Position numbers and translations under genes: made by a program
Notes under the pieces: model-generated
What the model was told of the DNA's origin: nothing
Databases searched by the model: none
Seen by the model: only the letters and a program-made list of their open reading frames with translations
In this document: one piece after another, positions 1 to 6,267 of the stretch
Layout: the number at the start of each line of letters is the position of its first letter
How positions within the stretch are numbered: position 1 is the stretch's first letter
Origin: an uncultured Eubacteriales bacterium
Lineage (GTDB): Bacteria > Bacillota > Clostridia > Oscillospirales > Oscillospiraceae
Assembly (NCBI GenBank): GCA_900551495.1
Contig: URWG01000107.1
Coordinates: 1 to 6,281 of the forward strand
Direction of reading: 5' to 3'
Length of the DNA: 6,281 bases

Positions 1-8
1 TTTTTATA

Positions 9-115
9 GCGCCAAAGGCGCGTCAGATTCTGCATGAGACGGCGCATCGTGCGTTTGCACGATGCGAGTGTGCGTAGCACACGGGATTCTTGATTAAATG
101 TTTTAATCAAGAATC
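9..115. repeat. Cluster of four consecutive perfect hairpins upstream of glgP
   Basis: Four perfect inverted repeats follow one another almost without spacing after the second. They are 9-21 (GCGCC, loop AAA, GGCGC), 43-66 (10-base arms starting CGCATCGTGC, loop GTTT), 68-82 (GTGTGC, loop GTA, GCACAC) and 85-115 (14-base arms, loop TGT). All have 3-4 base loops, and the middle two share a GTGC-GT-GCAC core. There is no open reading frame with coding character here. Such an array suggests either a structured 5' leader or a small interspersed palindromic repeat (REP/MITE-like) inserted before glgP. The arms and loops are seen directly; the role is unknown. The window begins at base 1 with TTTTT, so the element may extend further left. 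Confidence 0.75.
85..115. repeat. 31-base perfect palindromic hairpin (14-bp stem) before the glgP ribosome binding site
   Basis: The left arm GATTCTTGATTAAA (85-98) is exactly complementary to the right arm TTTAATCAAGAATC (102-115), with the loop TGT between. The stem is AT-rich, unlike the GC-rich neighbouring hairpins, and ends 28 bases before the glgP Shine-Dalgarno. No T-run follows it on either strand, so it is not a standard intrinsic terminator. It could be a stabilising 5' hairpin, an operator-like palindrome, or the distal part of a repeat element. Its perfection is certain; its function is not. Confidence 0.8.
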
Positions 116-143
116 AGTATTACAACGCAAACAGAAATATCTT

Positions 144-149
144 AGGAGG
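144..149 (+). promoter_or_regulatory. Ribosome binding site of glgP
   Basis: A full consensus AGGAGG lies four bases before the ATG at 154. The spacing is a little short, but the match is complete and fixes the glgP start. No upstream in-frame start has comparable support. Confidence 0.9.
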
Positions 150-153
150 ACCC

Positions 154-2601
154 ATGAAAAAGCAAGAAACCAAAGCAGTATTGGAAAACAAGCGCGAGGA
201 GCGGACGGTCGAGCCGACTGCCGCGCTCAACGACGCGCTGATGCGGATGTACGGCACGGAGCTGTCGGGTGCAACGGAAAAGCAGGTCTACCGTGCTCTG
301 TGCACCGTCGTGCGTGAGTTTTTGGCAGATAAAAACCGCATCTTTGACCGCCGCAACGCCGAGGAGAAGCGCAAGGAGGTCTATTATATGTCGATGGAAT
401 TCCTTGTCGGTACCAGCCTGCGCAACAACCTGTTCAATATGGGCATCGAGAAGGATTACCGCGAGGCGCTGGCGGCAGCGGGCTTTGACATCGACGCCAT
501 CTACGCCATGGAGCCGGACGCGGGGCTCGGCAACGGCGGCTTGGGACGGCTGGCGTCGTGCTATATGGACGCGGCGACGGGACTGAATTACCCCGTAACG
601 GGATTCTCCATCCGCTACGAATTCGGCATCTTCCGCCAGAAAATTGTTGACGGCTGGCAGATGGAATTCCCCGACGACTGGCTGGAAATGGGCGACGTGT
701 GGCTGCGCACCCGCGAGGACGACGCCGTGGAGATCAAGTTCGGCGGCGAGGTCCGCGAGTGGGTGGACGAAATGGGTCGCTTCAAGGTCGCGCAGGTCGG
801 CTATAACTCCGTCATTGCCGTGCCGCACGATATGTTCATCTCCGGCTACGACAGCGACGCGTCCAACCGCCTGATCCTCTGGAGCGCCAAGCTGCCGCAG
901 AGCTTTGACATGGCTGCCTTCTCTCGCGGCGACTATGTGCAGGCGCTCGAGCGCAACGCCATGGCGGAGACAATCTCCAAGGTGCTCTATCCCGCCGACG
1001 ACCACATTCAGGGCAAGCGCCTGCGTCTGAAGCAGCAGTATCTGCTGGTGTCGGCGTCTCTGCAAAGTATTCTGAAGCGCCACTTTAAGAAGTACCGCAC
1101 CTATGACAACCTTGCCGACAAGGTTGCCATCCACATCAACGACACCCATCCGGCGCTCTGTGTCCCCGAGCTGATGCGTCTGCTCATCGACGAGCACGAC
1201 TACGGCTGGGATCAGGCGTGGGAGATTACCTGCAACACCCTGTCCTACACGAACCATACCGTTATGAGCGAGGCGCTTGAGCGCTGGAACGTCGATCTGT
1301 TCCGTGAGCAGCTCCCGCGTGTCTATTCCATCTGCGCCGAGATCAACCGCCGCCTGATCGAGCACCTGTGTACGGTCTATCCCAACGACCGGGGCAAGAT
1401 TAACTACATGGCGGTCATTGCCGACAACGAGGTCCGCATGGCAAATCTCTGCCTTGCCGCCTGCCATAAGATCAACGGCGTCTCCAAGCTGCACACGGAC
1501 ATCCTGCGCAACGGCATTTTCCGCGACTACTGCCGGCTCACGCCCGACCGCTTCCTCAACGTGACCAACGGCATTGCCTACCGCCGCTGGCTCAACCAGT
1601 CCAACCCGCTCCTTGCCGACTATCTCACGGACATCATCGGTGACGACTTCCTGCGCAATGCCGCCGCGCTGGAGAAGCTGATGAAGTACCGCGACGATGC
1701 GCAGGTGCTTGAGCGTCTGCGTCAAATCAAGCGCGCCAACAAGGAGCGTCTTGCCGCCCTGATTGCCGAGCGCAACGGCGTCCGTGTCGATCCGAGCTCC
1801 ATCTTCGACGTGCAGATTAAGCGGCTGCACGAGTATAAGCGTCAGCTTCTGAACATTCTCCATGTGCTCTATCTCTACTGTCAGCTCAAGGAGCATCCGG
1901 AGCAGCCCTTCGTTCCGCGGACATTCGTCTTTGCGGCAAAGGCTTCGGCGGGCTATGTCCGCGCCAAGCAGACCATCAGCCTGATCGTCGCCGTCTCCAA
2001 CTTCCTCAATGCCGACCCCGCCGTCCGCGATAAGCTCAAGGTCGTCTTTGTCGAGGACTACAAGGTCTCGCTTGCCGAGATTATCATTCCCGCAGCGGAC
2101 ATCTCCGAGCAGATTTCCGTGGCGGGCAAGGAAGCCTCCGGCACCGGCAACATGAAGCTCATGACTAACGGCGCCGTCACCATCGGCACGCTCGACGGCG
2201 CGAACGTGGAGATTCACGAGCAGGTCGGCGACGAGAACATCTTCCTGTTCGGCATGAAGGCGCATGAGGTCGAGGCGCTGTGGCAGCGCGGCTACGATCC
2301 CAATGAATTCCTCACGCCGGAGCTGAAGCAGGTGCTCGATATGCTGACCGGCGGCGTGCTCGGACAGCGCTTTGACGATCTGTTCGCCTCGCTGCTGACC
2401 AACCGCTTCGGCGTTGCCGACCCGTATATGACCGTTGCGGACTTTGCCGACTATGCCCGTGCGCAACGGGAGGTCAGCGAGACGTATCTCGATACGAAGC
2501 GCTTCGGCAGCATGTCGCTCGTGAACATCGCCAAATCCGGCATTTTCTCCGCCGACCGTGCGGTGAAGGAGTACGCCGAGAATATTTGGTATATCAAATG
2601 A
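154..2601 (+). CDS. glgP: Glycogen/starch/alpha-glucan phosphorylase (GT35)
   Basis: This gene encodes an 815-residue cytoplasmic enzyme that phosphorolyses terminal alpha-1,4 glucose units of glycogen or maltodextrin to glucose-1-phosphate, using pyridoxal phosphate. The sequence is collinear with the family throughout and of normal length (roughly 800-840 residues). The N-terminal half carries YYMSMEFLVG and the glycine-rich loop GLGNGGLGRLAS (residues 124-134). INDTHPAL includes D330, and YTNHTV includes H368, matching rabbit muscle H377. The C-terminal half has IKRLHEYKRQ with K556 and R557 (rabbit K568 and R569). EASGTGNMK ends in the PLP lysine K668 (rabbit K680), with E660 and T664 also present. 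No signal peptide is visible. The start is supported by AGGAGG four bases upstream, and the stop overlaps the next gene. Family members act on glycogen or maltodextrin (GlgP versus MalP), and sequence alone does not settle which. The enzyme call itself is very secure. Confidence 0.97.
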   Translation: MKKQETKAVLENKREERTVEPTAALNDALMRMYGTELSGATEKQVYRALCTVVREFLADKNRIFDRRNAEEKRKEVYYMSMEFLVGTSLRNNLFNMGIEKDYREALAAAGFDIDAIYAMEPDAGLGNGGLGRLASCYMDAATGLNYPVTGFSIRYEFGIFRQKIVDGWQMEFPDDWLEMGDVWLRTREDDAVEIKFGGEVREWVDEMGRFKVAQVGYNSVIAVPHDMFISGYDSDASNRLILWSAKLPQSFDMAAFSRGDYVQALERNAMAETISKVLYPADDHIQGKRLRLKQQYLLVSASLQSILKRHFKKYRTYDNLADKVAIHINDTHPALCVPELMRLLIDEHDYGWDQAWEITCNTLSYTNHTVMSEALERWNVDLFREQLPRVYSICAEINRRLIEHLCTVYPNDRGKINYMAVIADNEVRMANLCLAACHKINGVSKLHTDILRNGIFRDYCRLTPDRFLNVTNGIAYRRWLNQSNPLLADYLTDIIGDDFLRNAAALEKLMKYRDDAQVLERLRQIKRANKERLAALIAERNGVRVDPSSIFDVQIKRLHEYKRQLLNILHVLYLYCQLKEHPEQPFVPRTFVFAAKASAGYVRAKQTISLIVAVSNFLNADPAVRDKLKVVFVEDYKVSLAEIIIPAADISEQISVAGKEASGTGNMKLMTNGAVTIGTLDGANVEIHEQVGDENIFLFGMKAHEVEALWQRGYDPNEFLTPELKQVLDMLTGGVLGQRFDDLFASLLTNRFGVADPYMTVADFADYARAQREVSETYLDTKRFGSMSLVNIAKSGIFSADRAVKEYAENIWYIK

Positions 2602-4430
2602 GGATTCTGTATAACAGCAGAGACCCGCAGTATAAGACCCCGTTCGGCACTGTCCGAACGGGGCAGAGCTGTTTTCTGCGTATTGATATTCCGAAGACCT
2701 GCGCGGCGGTGCGGGTGACGCTCGTCGCGGAGGACTGCGACGGGAAGCCGTACCGCGAGATCCCGTTTTCCCGCGCCGGGGAGACGGCGGATTACGTCCT
2801 GTGGCGCACGGAATTCACCCTTGACCGCGGCTTGTATTTCTATTGGTTCCGCGTGGAAAAGCCCGACGGCAGCTTCCGCCTGTTCCGTCAGGGCGACGGA
2901 ACGAATATGGAGGCGGGGGAAAAGTGGCAGCTTTCCTTTATCCCCGCGGATTTTTCGGTGCCGGACTTTGCCCGCGGCGCGATGATGTATCAGATCCTGC
3001 CCGACCGCTTTTATCAGGTGGGGCAGTGCGACCTGACCGACAAGCTCCGTCCCTATCGTATTCACGCCGACAAGAGCGAAACGCCGTATTATACCGCGGA
3101 TGCCGAGGGCAACTGGTGCAACGATTTTTACGGCGGCAACCTTGCGGGTATTTGCGAAAAGCTGCCGTATTTGCAGGAGCTTGGCGTAGAGGTGCTCTAT
3201 CTTAACCCGATTTTCATGGCATACACGAACCACCGCTACGATACTGCCGATTATAAGCGTATTGACCCCATGCTCGGCACGGCGGAGAATTTTTCCCGTC
3301 TCTGCGCCGAGGCGCACGCACGCGGGATGCGGGTGATTCTGGACGGCGTGTTCTCCCACACGGGGAGCAACAGCGTCTACTTTGACCGCAACCATGTGTT
3401 CGGCGACGGCGCCGTGTCCAATCCCGCCTCTCCCTATCGCGGCTGGTATTGCTTCCGCCGCTATCCCGACGATTACGATGCGTGGTGGAATATGCCGACG
3501 CTGCCGAACGTGAACGAGCTGGCGGAGAGCTACATGAATTACATCATCGACGACGACGATTCCGTGATTGCGCACTGGGTGCGGCTCGGCGCGGACGGCT
3601 TCCGACTGGATGTGGTCGATGAGCTGCCGGATGAATTTGTCCTGCGGTTCAAGCGGCGGCTGCGCGAGCTGAAGCCCGACGCCCTGCTGCTCGGCGAGGT
3701 TTGGGAGGACGCGTCGAATAAACGCGCCTACGGCGTATCGCGGCGGTATTTCACGGACGGCGAGCTGGACAGCGTGATGAACTATCCGTGGAGAAACGCG
3801 ATTTTACGGTATGTCAAGGGCGAGGACGACGGCACGGCGCTCGGGCAGACGCTGGAAACCATTGCGGAAAATTATCCGCCGCAGGTCCTGCAGTGTTTGA
3901 TGAACTGCCTCGGGACGCACGATACCGCACGGCTCCTGACTGTGCTCGGCGACGATTTTAACGGCACGAAGGCAGAAAAGGCGGAGCGCTTCCTCACGCC
4001 GGAGCAGCGGAAAACGGCGATTGACCGTCTGCTGCCCGCGCTGCTGCTGCAATTCACCCTGCCCGGGATGCCGAGCGTCTTCTACGGGGATGAGGCAGGC
4101 TTACAGGGCTTCGAGGATCCCTTCTGCCGCCGCTTTTATCCGTGGGGAAGGGAGGACAAATCGATTTTGGCGCTCTACCGCGCCGTAATCCGACTGCGGA
4201 AGGAAAGCGCTGCGCTGCGGGGCGGCGAGCTTCGTCTGCGGACGGCGGGCGGCGGACGGATTGCCTATGAGCGTGTCTGCGAGAGTCAAACCGCACGTGT
4301 TTTCATCAACCGCTCGGACAGCATTTGGCAGCTCGGCGCAGAGGGACAGCCTGAATTTTCGGTCGGTCTGATCTGCTGCGGCGATGAGCTCGCGCTCCAA
4401 CCCAACGGACTTTGCGTAGTTTTTGCTTGA
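2598..4430 (+). CDS. Cytoplasmic GH13 alpha-glucan hydrolase (neopullulanase/cyclomaltodextrinase/pullulanase-like)
   Basis: This 610-residue enzyme of the alpha-amylase family probably hydrolyses alpha-1,4 and/or alpha-1,6 bonds in glycogen fragments, limit dextrins or cyclodextrins. An N-terminal beta-sandwich-like domain (about residues 1-125) precedes a TIM barrel that opens with MMYQILPDRF (129-138) and a short C-terminal domain (about 530-610). The conserved regions are intact: NHRYD (211-215), DGVFSH (D249-H254), FRLDVVDE with the nucleophile D338, LLGEVWED with the acid/base E367, and GTHDTAR with H441 and D442. Region V reads MPTLPNVN rather than the MPKLN typical of subfamily GH13_20, so the exact specificity is open. 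There is no signal peptide, so it acts inside the cell. The chosen ATG overlaps the glgP stop as ATGA and has no good ribosome binding site of its own, which points to translational coupling. An upstream TTG at 2586 is possible but less likely, because the RILYNSRD start resembles family N-termini. Family assignment is secure; substrate is inferred. Confidence 0.93.
   Translation: MRILYNSRDPQYKTPFGTVRTGQSCFLRIDIPKTCAAVRVTLVAEDCDGKPYREIPFSRAGETADYVLWRTEFTLDRGLYFYWFRVEKPDGSFRLFRQGDGTNMEAGEKWQLSFIPADFSVPDFARGAMMYQILPDRFYQVGQCDLTDKLRPYRIHADKSETPYYTADAEGNWCNDFYGGNLAGICEKLPYLQELGVEVLYLNPIFMAYTNHRYDTADYKRIDPMLGTAENFSRLCAEAHARGMRVILDGVFSHTGSNSVYFDRNHVFGDGAVSNPASPYRGWYCFRRYPDDYDAWWNMPTLPNVNELAESYMNYIIDDDDSVIAHWVRLGADGFRLDVVDELPDEFVLRFKRRLRELKPDALLLGEVWEDASNKRAYGVSRRYFTDGELDSVMNYPWRNAILRYVKGEDDGTALGQTLETIAENYPPQVLQCLMNCLGTHDTARLLTVLGDDFNGTKAEKAERFLTPEQRKTAIDRLLPALLLQFTLPGMPSVFYGDEAGLQGFEDPFCRRFYPWGREDKSILALYRAVIRLRKESAALRGGELRLRTAGGGRIAYERVCESQTARVFINRSDSIWQLGAEGQPEFSVGLICCGDELALQPNGLCVVFA
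2638..2663 (+). repeat. Strong GC-rich hairpin inside the 5' coding region of the GH13 gene
   Basis: CCCCGTTCGG (2638-2647) is perfectly complementary to CCGAACGGGG (2654-2663), with the six-base loop CACTGT. It spans codons 14-22 of the GH13 gene, about 40 bases after its start and just past the glgP stop. A TTTT run comes only after seven further bases, so it is not a textbook terminator. In the joint mRNA it could slow ribosomes, stabilise the upstream glgP message or attenuate downstream expression. The structure is seen; the effect is inference. Confidence 0.7.
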
Positions 4431-4458
4431 AATCGGAACCCTCAACGGGTATCATACA

Positions 4459-4464
4459 TATAAT
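4459..4464 (+). promoter_or_regulatory. Candidate -10 box for the M3 peptidase gene
   Basis: A perfect TATAAT sits in the 58-base gap between the GH13 stop and the peptidase ATG, in a locally AT-rich patch of otherwise GC-rich sequence. No good -35 hexamer lies 16-19 bases upstream; the nearest TTGAAA (4427-4432) is 26 bases away, which is too far. If used, the leader would be under 20 bases. It suggests the peptidase can be transcribed independently of the glycogen pair, but it could also be a chance match. Confidence 0.4.
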
Positions 4465-4476
4465 AATTGCTATACG

Positions 4477-4482
4477 AGGAGG
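4477..4482 (+). promoter_or_regulatory. Ribosome binding site that fixes the M3 peptidase start
   Basis: AGGAGG lies six bases before the ATG at 4489. The same frame stays open upstream to a TTG at 4423, but that codon overlaps the GH13 stop and would add 22 residues that do not look like family sequence. The site therefore decides the start in favour of 4489. Confidence 0.9.
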
Positions 4483-4488
4483 AACAGC

Positions 4489-6186
4489 ATGAAATTTACG
4501 GAAATGCCCTATCAGCGCCCGGACGTCGCGGCACTCAAAGCCGCGATTGAGGAGCTTGCCGCACGGATCGTCAACGCCGCAACGGTGCAGGAGCAGATCG
4601 ATGCCTATGAGGAATACACCGAGCGCTTCGAGACGATTAACACGATGGGCTCGCTGGCGTATGTCCGCAACACCGTCAATACCAAGGACGAATTCTATGC
4701 CGCAGAGCGGGAATTCTACGATACCGTCGGCCCGGAGCTGCAGGAGGTCTCGCAGAAGCTTGACGCCGCGCTGCTCGATTCACCCTTCCGCAAGGAGCTT
4801 GAGGCGCATTACGGCACGCTGCTGTTCAAAAATATGGAGATTTCCCGCCGCAGCTTCAAGCCCGAGCTGATCCCGCTGATGCAGGAGGAGAGCAAGCTCG
4901 AGGCGCAGTATCAGAAGCTCTACGCGGGGATGTCGGTCGAATTCGACGGTCAGACCATGCCGCTGCCCATGCTCGGCAAGTATAAGGAAAGCCCCGACCG
5001 CGCCGTCCGCCGCGCCGCCTTCGAAGCCGAGGGCAAGGTGTTTGACGCGCATCGGGAGGAGCTGGACGAGATTTACGACAAGCTTGTCAAGAACCGCAAC
5101 GCGCAGGGTCGTTTGCTCGGCTACGAGAACTATATTCAGCTCGGCTACGACCGCCTCGGCAGAAACTGCTACGGCAAGCGGGAGCTGAACGAATTCCGTG
5201 AGCAGATTGCCACGGAGCTTGTGCCCATCATTGCGCAGGTCAAGGAGGCGCAGCGTAGGCGTATCGGCGTCGATCGACTGTGCATTTACGACGATAAGTT
5301 CCGCTTCACCGACGGCAACGCCGCGCCCGAGGGCACGCCCGACGGGATTTTGGCTGCGGGCAAGGCGATGTATCAACACCTCAGCCCCGAGACGAAGGAG
5401 TTCATCGAGGCGATGTTCGACGGCGAGCTGTTCGATGTACTTTCCCGCGACGGCAAGGCGCCCGGCGGCTACTGCACCGTGTTCCAAGCCTACAAAATGC
5501 CGTTCATTTTCTCGAATTTCAACGGCACGTCTGGCGACGTGGACGTTCTGACGCACGAGGCGGGTCATGCCTTTGCCTTTTACCGCGCAATGCACAACCC
5601 TGCCGTCCATCCCGCACTCCAGCAGCCGACCATCGAGGCTTGCGAGTGCCATTCGATGAGCATGGAATTCCTGACGCAGGACTTCCACAAGGATTTCTTC
5701 GGCAAGGCGACGGCAAAATACGAGCTGCAGCACTGCGAGGACAGCCTCGACTTCATCCCCTACGGCTGCATGATTGATGAATTCCAGCATCGGATGTACG
5801 AAAACGAGAACCTGACCCCCGACGAGCGCAACGCGGTTTGGCAGGAGCTGGAGCGGAAGTATCGCCCGTGGCTGGATATGGATAAGCTGCCCTTCTACAG
5901 CCGCTATTCGCATTGGCAGTGGAAGCTGCACGTCTATCTGCACCCGCTGTACTATATCGACTACTGCATGGCGCAGACGGTTGCGTTCCAGCTCTGGACG
6001 CTGTCGCTGAAGGACCGCGCCGCCGCGTGGAGGAAGTATTTGGCGTTCGTGGACGCGGCGGGAACCAAGACCTTCGCCGAGCTGTGCCGTGACGCGGGGC
6101 TGCGCATCCCCTATGAGACGGGCACCGTGCGCGACATCGGCGCGGGGATCTCCGAGTGGCTGAGCACCGCCGCCAAAGGCTTCTGA
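4489..6186 (+). CDS. M3-family zinc oligoendopeptidase (PepF-like)
   Basis: This gene encodes a 565-residue zinc metallopeptidase that cleaves short oligopeptides in the cytoplasm, probably recycling peptides from uptake or protein turnover. The first half is helical and charged, as in M3 enzymes where it narrows access to the active site. The catalytic motif is HEAGH (residues 356-360: zinc ligands H356 and H360, general base E357). The likely third zinc ligand is E386 in ECHSMSMEF, spaced about as in thimet oligopeptidase. Near the C-terminus HPLYYIDYCMAQ is the conserved block that supplies substrate-binding histidine and tyrosine residues. There is no signal peptide or membrane segment. 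The length fits the shorter M3 oligoendopeptidase group (about 560 residues) better than classical PepF (about 600), so I give no symbol. The gap before it holds a TATAAT, so it may be a separate unit from the glgP-GH13 pair, with no evident metabolic tie to it. The family call is very secure; natural substrates are unknown. Confidence 0.95.
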   Translation: MKFTEMPYQRPDVAALKAAIEELAARIVNAATVQEQIDAYEEYTERFETINTMGSLAYVRNTVNTKDEFYAAEREFYDTVGPELQEVSQKLDAALLDSPFRKELEAHYGTLLFKNMEISRRSFKPELIPLMQEESKLEAQYQKLYAGMSVEFDGQTMPLPMLGKYKESPDRAVRRAAFEAEGKVFDAHREELDEIYDKLVKNRNAQGRLLGYENYIQLGYDRLGRNCYGKRELNEFREQIATELVPIIAQVKEAQRRRIGVDRLCIYDDKFRFTDGNAAPEGTPDGILAAGKAMYQHLSPETKEFIEAMFDGELFDVLSRDGKAPGGYCTVFQAYKMPFIFSNFNGTSGDVDVLTHEAGHAFAFYRAMHNPAVHPALQQPTIEACECHSMSMEFLTQDFHKDFFGKATAKYELQHCEDSLDFIPYGCMIDEFQHRMYENENLTPDERNAVWQELERKYRPWLDMDKLPFYSRYSHWQWKLHVYLHPLYYIDYCMAQTVAFQLWTLSLKDRAAAWRKYLAFVDAAGTKTFAELCRDAGLRIPYETGTVRDIGAGISEWLSTAAKGF

Positions 6187-6199
6187 AGCACCGCACACA

Positions 6200-6259
6200 A
6201 TCGTCAGAATCTGTAGGGCGGGGTGCCCTCACCCCGCCGCGTGCAGGCAGTATCGTCAG
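6200..6259. repeat. GC-rich palindrome bracketed by 8-base direct repeats
   Basis: A perfect hairpin, GGCGGGGTG (6217-6225), loop CCCT, CACCCCGCC (6230-6238), lies 30 bases after the peptidase stop. It is flanked by two copies of ATCGTCAG at 6200-6207 and 6252-6259, which enclose 44 bases. This layout resembles a tiny palindromic repeat with a target-site duplication. The stem is not followed by a T-run, so it is not a standard intrinsic terminator, although such a stem could still protect the 3' end of the peptidase mRNA. The repeats are seen directly; the mobile-element reading is inference. Confidence 0.6.
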
Positions 6260-6267
6260 GTGAACAG

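Noticed and set aside
9..115. CRISPR array or tRNA/riboswitch in the left non-coding region
   Set aside because: The hairpins are different sequences, not direct repeats with spacers. No tRNA cloverleaf or known riboswitch core could be recognised.
118..123. TATTAC as a -10 box for glgP
   Set aside because: Only four of six bases match, and no convincing -35 lies at normal spacing. The promoter may be upstream of the window or inside the hairpin array.
1107..1126. Perfect 8-bp inverted repeat with a 4-base loop inside glgP
   Set aside because: About one such repeat is expected by chance in a window of this size, and it encodes ordinary conserved phosphorylase sequence.
142..2466. Very long open frame on the minus strand opposite glgP (774 codons)
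   Set aside because: It mirrors glgP in the antisense frame, a common artefact of GC-rich codon use. The translation is low-complexity, rich in Val, Ala, Arg and His, with no recognisable domain, while the plus strand encodes a full phosphorylase.
2586..2600. Upstream TTG as the GH13 start, with AAGGAG at 2566-2571
   Set aside because: The purine run is 14 bases from the TTG, which is too far, and it would add only MVYQ. The ATGA overlap and family-like N-terminus favour 2598.
4423..4488. Extending the peptidase to the TTG at 4423
   Set aside because: It would overlap the GH13 stop and add residues unlike the family, while a consensus Shine-Dalgarno sits six bases before the ATG at 4489.
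4780..6198. Long minus-strand open frame opposite the peptidase gene, and a similar one at 2451-3575 opposite the GH13 gene
   Set aside because: Both are antisense shadows of clearly functional plus-strand genes, with no domain signature.
6217..6238. Rho-independent terminator after the peptidase gene
   Set aside because: The stem is strong but is followed by GCGTGCAGGC, not a T-run, so it does not meet the standard definition.
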